This document shows, one piece after another, positions 13,845 through 15,847 of a stretch of DNA of 15,847 nt. The notes under the pieces were generated by a model. The model searched no databases. It had not been told where the DNA came from and saw only the letters and a program-made list of their open reading frames with translations. Location: positions 1-15,847 of the forward strand of contig DKUL01000072.1 of the NCBI GenBank assembly GCA_002490665.1, given 5' to 3'. Position 1 is the stretch's first letter. Every line of letters begins with the position of its first letter. The DNA comes from Lachnospiraceae bacterium UBA7205 (GTDB lineage Bacteria > Bacillota > Clostridia > Lachnospirales > Lachnospiraceae). Made by a program: the position numbers and the translations under genes.

Positions 13845-15800
13845 TTATTTAATGGCTATCTTTACAGTAATCTGCTGCCAATAGACTGGCTTATATACCC
13901 GATGCGCGATTTTTTGGCAGAACTCCCTGCATTCCTCCAAGGATATTACAAAAGTTTTCACTATATTAAAATTCTTATCATCTTTCAATGAATCTGAATA
14001 CTCCTTTGAGTACCCCCTGATTTTATACTTATCTGGCACATTGGGTAAGCCTGACAGATTCATCTCCCATACATACTCTTCATTTGACCGATGAATAATG
14101 CGTTCTACAAAGAAGTCTATCATCTCATTAGATACCCCAAACCCGCTCAAATCAACATATGTCTCCAGACGGTCACGTATCTTATTGATATCCAGCTTAT
14201 ATCTTTCCTGATTGGATATTTCTACCTTTTTCTGCTGTATCAATCTTATAGTGCTTTGTATCTCCTCCTCTGTACTCTCCTTTTTACTTCTATACTGTTC
14301 ATCAGAAATCTCACCATCAGCCCTCATATCAATATAACGTTCCAAACGCTTCTGCAATTTCTCAAGCGTTTCATTCAACGACTCCAGTGTAATGACAGAA
14401 GAACTTCTTTCTGTATTTTGTCTATCCGCCTGCTCGATTATTTTAATTGTATCCTCCAACGTATCCCTTATATCCCCAAACAGATACTGAAATACCTTAA
14501 TTGACATTAAACGCATCTTGACATCTGTTACTGATTTCAATGTACAGGTATTTGCCAACGGCGGCAGACCATGCTTTTTTCTATAGTTTGCTGTATGTGC
14601 ATTTATCTGCTGCCTGCATGTATAACGAAACTGCGCTGGCTCTGTATCCGTAGCTGCGTGGGTGTACTGCGGAGATAAACGATAACCACATTCACAGTAA
14701 GCCTTATTTGCATAGGAATCGCTTGATGCACGTACCCCGCTTCTCATGTTACCCTTCTTGGCATTGGCAAGCTCATTAGAACGTGATTTGCGTATCTCCT
14801 GAGCCTTCCACCAAGTCTCCTCATCAACCAACGGCTCCCAGTTACCCCTGACCAGATTGCCTTCCTCTACTACAGTCACACCATCATCTGCATACTTTGT
14901 CCTTTTTGGCTCTATATGCGTTGCTATCTTCTTTTTGGTGTTGGTATCAACAATCTCATATTTTCCATACAGGATATAACCCATATACTTTTCATTCATT
15001 AATACGCGCCTTACCTTTGAAGCACTCCATTGTGACTTCCTGTCAAACGGCAATATCCTGTTCACATTCAGATGGGTGGCAATCAAATCAGTACCCCTGC
15101 CCTTGTTGACATACATATCAAATATTAGCTGTACCGCCGCACCATCAACAGGGTTTATCTTATATGTATTATTTTTACGTTCTACCGCTTTTACCAAATC
15201 ATATCCAAACATATTTCCCTGAACCAGCTGACCACGCTCTCTATAGGTATCAATACCTCTTGACACACGTTTACTGGTCGTCAGGGATTCTGCCTGTCCT
15301 TTTGATACTTCTGCTGCAAGTCTTGGATAATCAGACGGCGACATATGGTAAGTCCAAAACTCACCTTCCAGTATAAGCAGACCTACTTCATTATTTTGTA
15401 AAATCTGCATATAGGAAAAGAACTCACCAACATTACGGCTGAATCGGGTCGCCTCCTGTACCAAAATGATATCCACTTGATTTGATATGACGAAGTCTAT
15501 CATCTCCAGAAACTTTGGACGAACCTCGATGGACAATCCTGACTTTCCGTCTTCAATAAATATTCCATTATCTACCAAATGAAAATGACCTTTCCGCTCA
15601 ACCAAAGACAACATTCTATCTGTCTGGTCTTTTAAAGCCTTTTTCTGGTCTACGTGCTGGGTTGACTCCCGACACAGAACTACTACATTAAATGTTTTTC
15701 CCATGTCCGTCATCATATCATCATAAGACGCCTCTTTCATAAAGCCTTTCTTATTAAGATGCTTTATCTGCGCAGGTGTATACTTACTTTGTAAACCCAT
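13845..15800 (-). CDS. large serine recombinase (651 aa)
   Basis: Large serine recombinases integrate and excise phages, conjugative elements and similar DNA through double-strand breaks with a serine-DNA link. The resolvase domain (about 37-180) shows Arg44 and nucleophile Ser46 (CREST), Gln52, the DGKSG motif (84-88), RPKF (94-97) and ATRFSRN with Arg119 and Arg122. The recombinase domain follows (about 195-310). A zinc ribbon has Cys369, Cys371, Cys395 and Cys419. A coiled coil covers about 470-535. Length and order are typical. About 35 residues precede the catalytic core, more than usual, but GGAGG lies ten bases before the ATG at 15800, and the internal Met33 has no such site. The stop of an upstream gene is only five bases from this start, so the two are probably coupled. 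The enzyme looks intact and is likely encoded at one end of an element extending right. Confidence 0.93.
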   Translation of the reverse strand: MGLQSKYTPAQIKHLNKKGFMKEASYDDMMTDMGKTFNVVVLCRESTQHVDQKKALKDQTDRMLSLVERKGHFHLVDNGIFIEDGKSGLSIEVRPKFLEMIDFVISNQVDIILVQEATRFSRNVGEFFSYMQILQNNEVGLLILEGEFWTYHMSPSDYPRLAAEVSKGQAESLTTSKRVSRGIDTYRERGQLVQGNMFGYDLVKAVERKNNTYKINPVDGAAVQLIFDMYVNKGRGTDLIATHLNVNRILPFDRKSQWSASKVRRVLMNEKYMGYILYGKYEIVDTNTKKKIATHIEPKRTKYADDGVTVVEEGNLVRGNWEPLVDEETWWKAQEIRKSRSNELANAKKGNMRSGVRASSDSYANKAYCECGYRLSPQYTHAATDTEPAQFRYTCRQQINAHTANYRKKHGLPPLANTCTLKSVTDVKMRLMSIKVFQYLFGDIRDTLEDTIKIIEQADRQNTERSSSVITLESLNETLEKLQKRLERYIDMRADGEISDEQYRSKKESTEEEIQSTIRLIQQKKVEISNQERYKLDINKIRDRLETYVDLSGFGVSNEMIDFFVERIIHRSNEEYVWEMNLSGLPNVPDKYKIRGYSKEYSDSLKDDKNFNIVKTFVISLEECREFCQKIAHRVYKPVYWQQITVKIAIK

Positions 15801-15805
15801 TAAAC

Positions 15806-15847
15806 CTATACCTCCTTTGCTAATTTATAGCCTCTCGGATTCTCCAG
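15806..15847 (-). CDS. 3' end of an upstream gene, cut by the window edge
   Basis: The last bases read LENPRGYKLAKEV followed by TAG, the stop overlapping the ribosome binding region of the serine recombinase gene. The tight spacing (five bases to the next ATG) indicates a coupled operon. Adjacent serine recombinase genes are common in such elements, so this may be a partner recombinase, but thirteen residues are too few to tell. Confidence 0.45.
   Translation of the reverse strand: MENPRGYKLAKEV

Overview
The window looks like chromosomal DNA of a flagellated Clostridia bacterium, most likely a Lachnospiraceae member. The evidence is moderate GC, strong AGGAGG-type ribosome binding sites, HelD, a LytTR/GHKL two-component system, Rpn- and Uma2-type nucleases, a csrA homologue and a large serine recombinase. 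No rRNA, tRNA or CRISPR array was seen.

Left region (1-1660). A small divergent csrA reads left (438-241). It sits immediately outside a candidate invertible DNA segment of about 0.93 kb. The segment is bounded by a perfect 30-bp inverted repeat (486-515 and 1417-1446), and each copy is itself a near palindrome with the form of a tyrosine-recombinase core site. Inside are a 199-aa FimB/FimE-sized tyrosine recombinase gene with its own promoter and terminator, and then an AT-rich stretch holding a sigma-28/SigD-like promoter (TAAAGTTT...ACCGATAT). That promoter currently points right, away from csrA. Inversion would place it about 90 nt upstream of csrA, pointing into it. This is the most interesting item in the window: a self-contained, phase-variable, flagellar-sigma-driven csrA switch. 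It is inferred from sequence only.

Middle region (1661-5705). A membrane-anchored lipase-type alpha/beta hydrolase reads right. It converges on a left-reading operon of a small exported protein, a LytTR response regulator and a GHKL sensor kinase. The two units share a bidirectional terminator.

Right-centre region (5706-13060). All genes here read left: aroA (EPSP synthase, GTG start), an Rpn/PD-(D/E)XK protein (GTG start), a HelD-type helicase, a membrane degenerate-GGDEF/EAL protein likely to hydrolyse c-di-GMP, and a Uma2-family endonuclease. An EAL protein and csrA in one window are both consistent with lifestyle or motility control.

Right end (13061-15847). About 780 bp without an intact gene, with apparently decayed minus-strand coding remnants, is followed by a 651-aa large serine recombinase. 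The 3' end of another gene lies 5 bp upstream of it and runs out of the window. This probably marks the end of a serine-recombinase mobile element that continues to the right.
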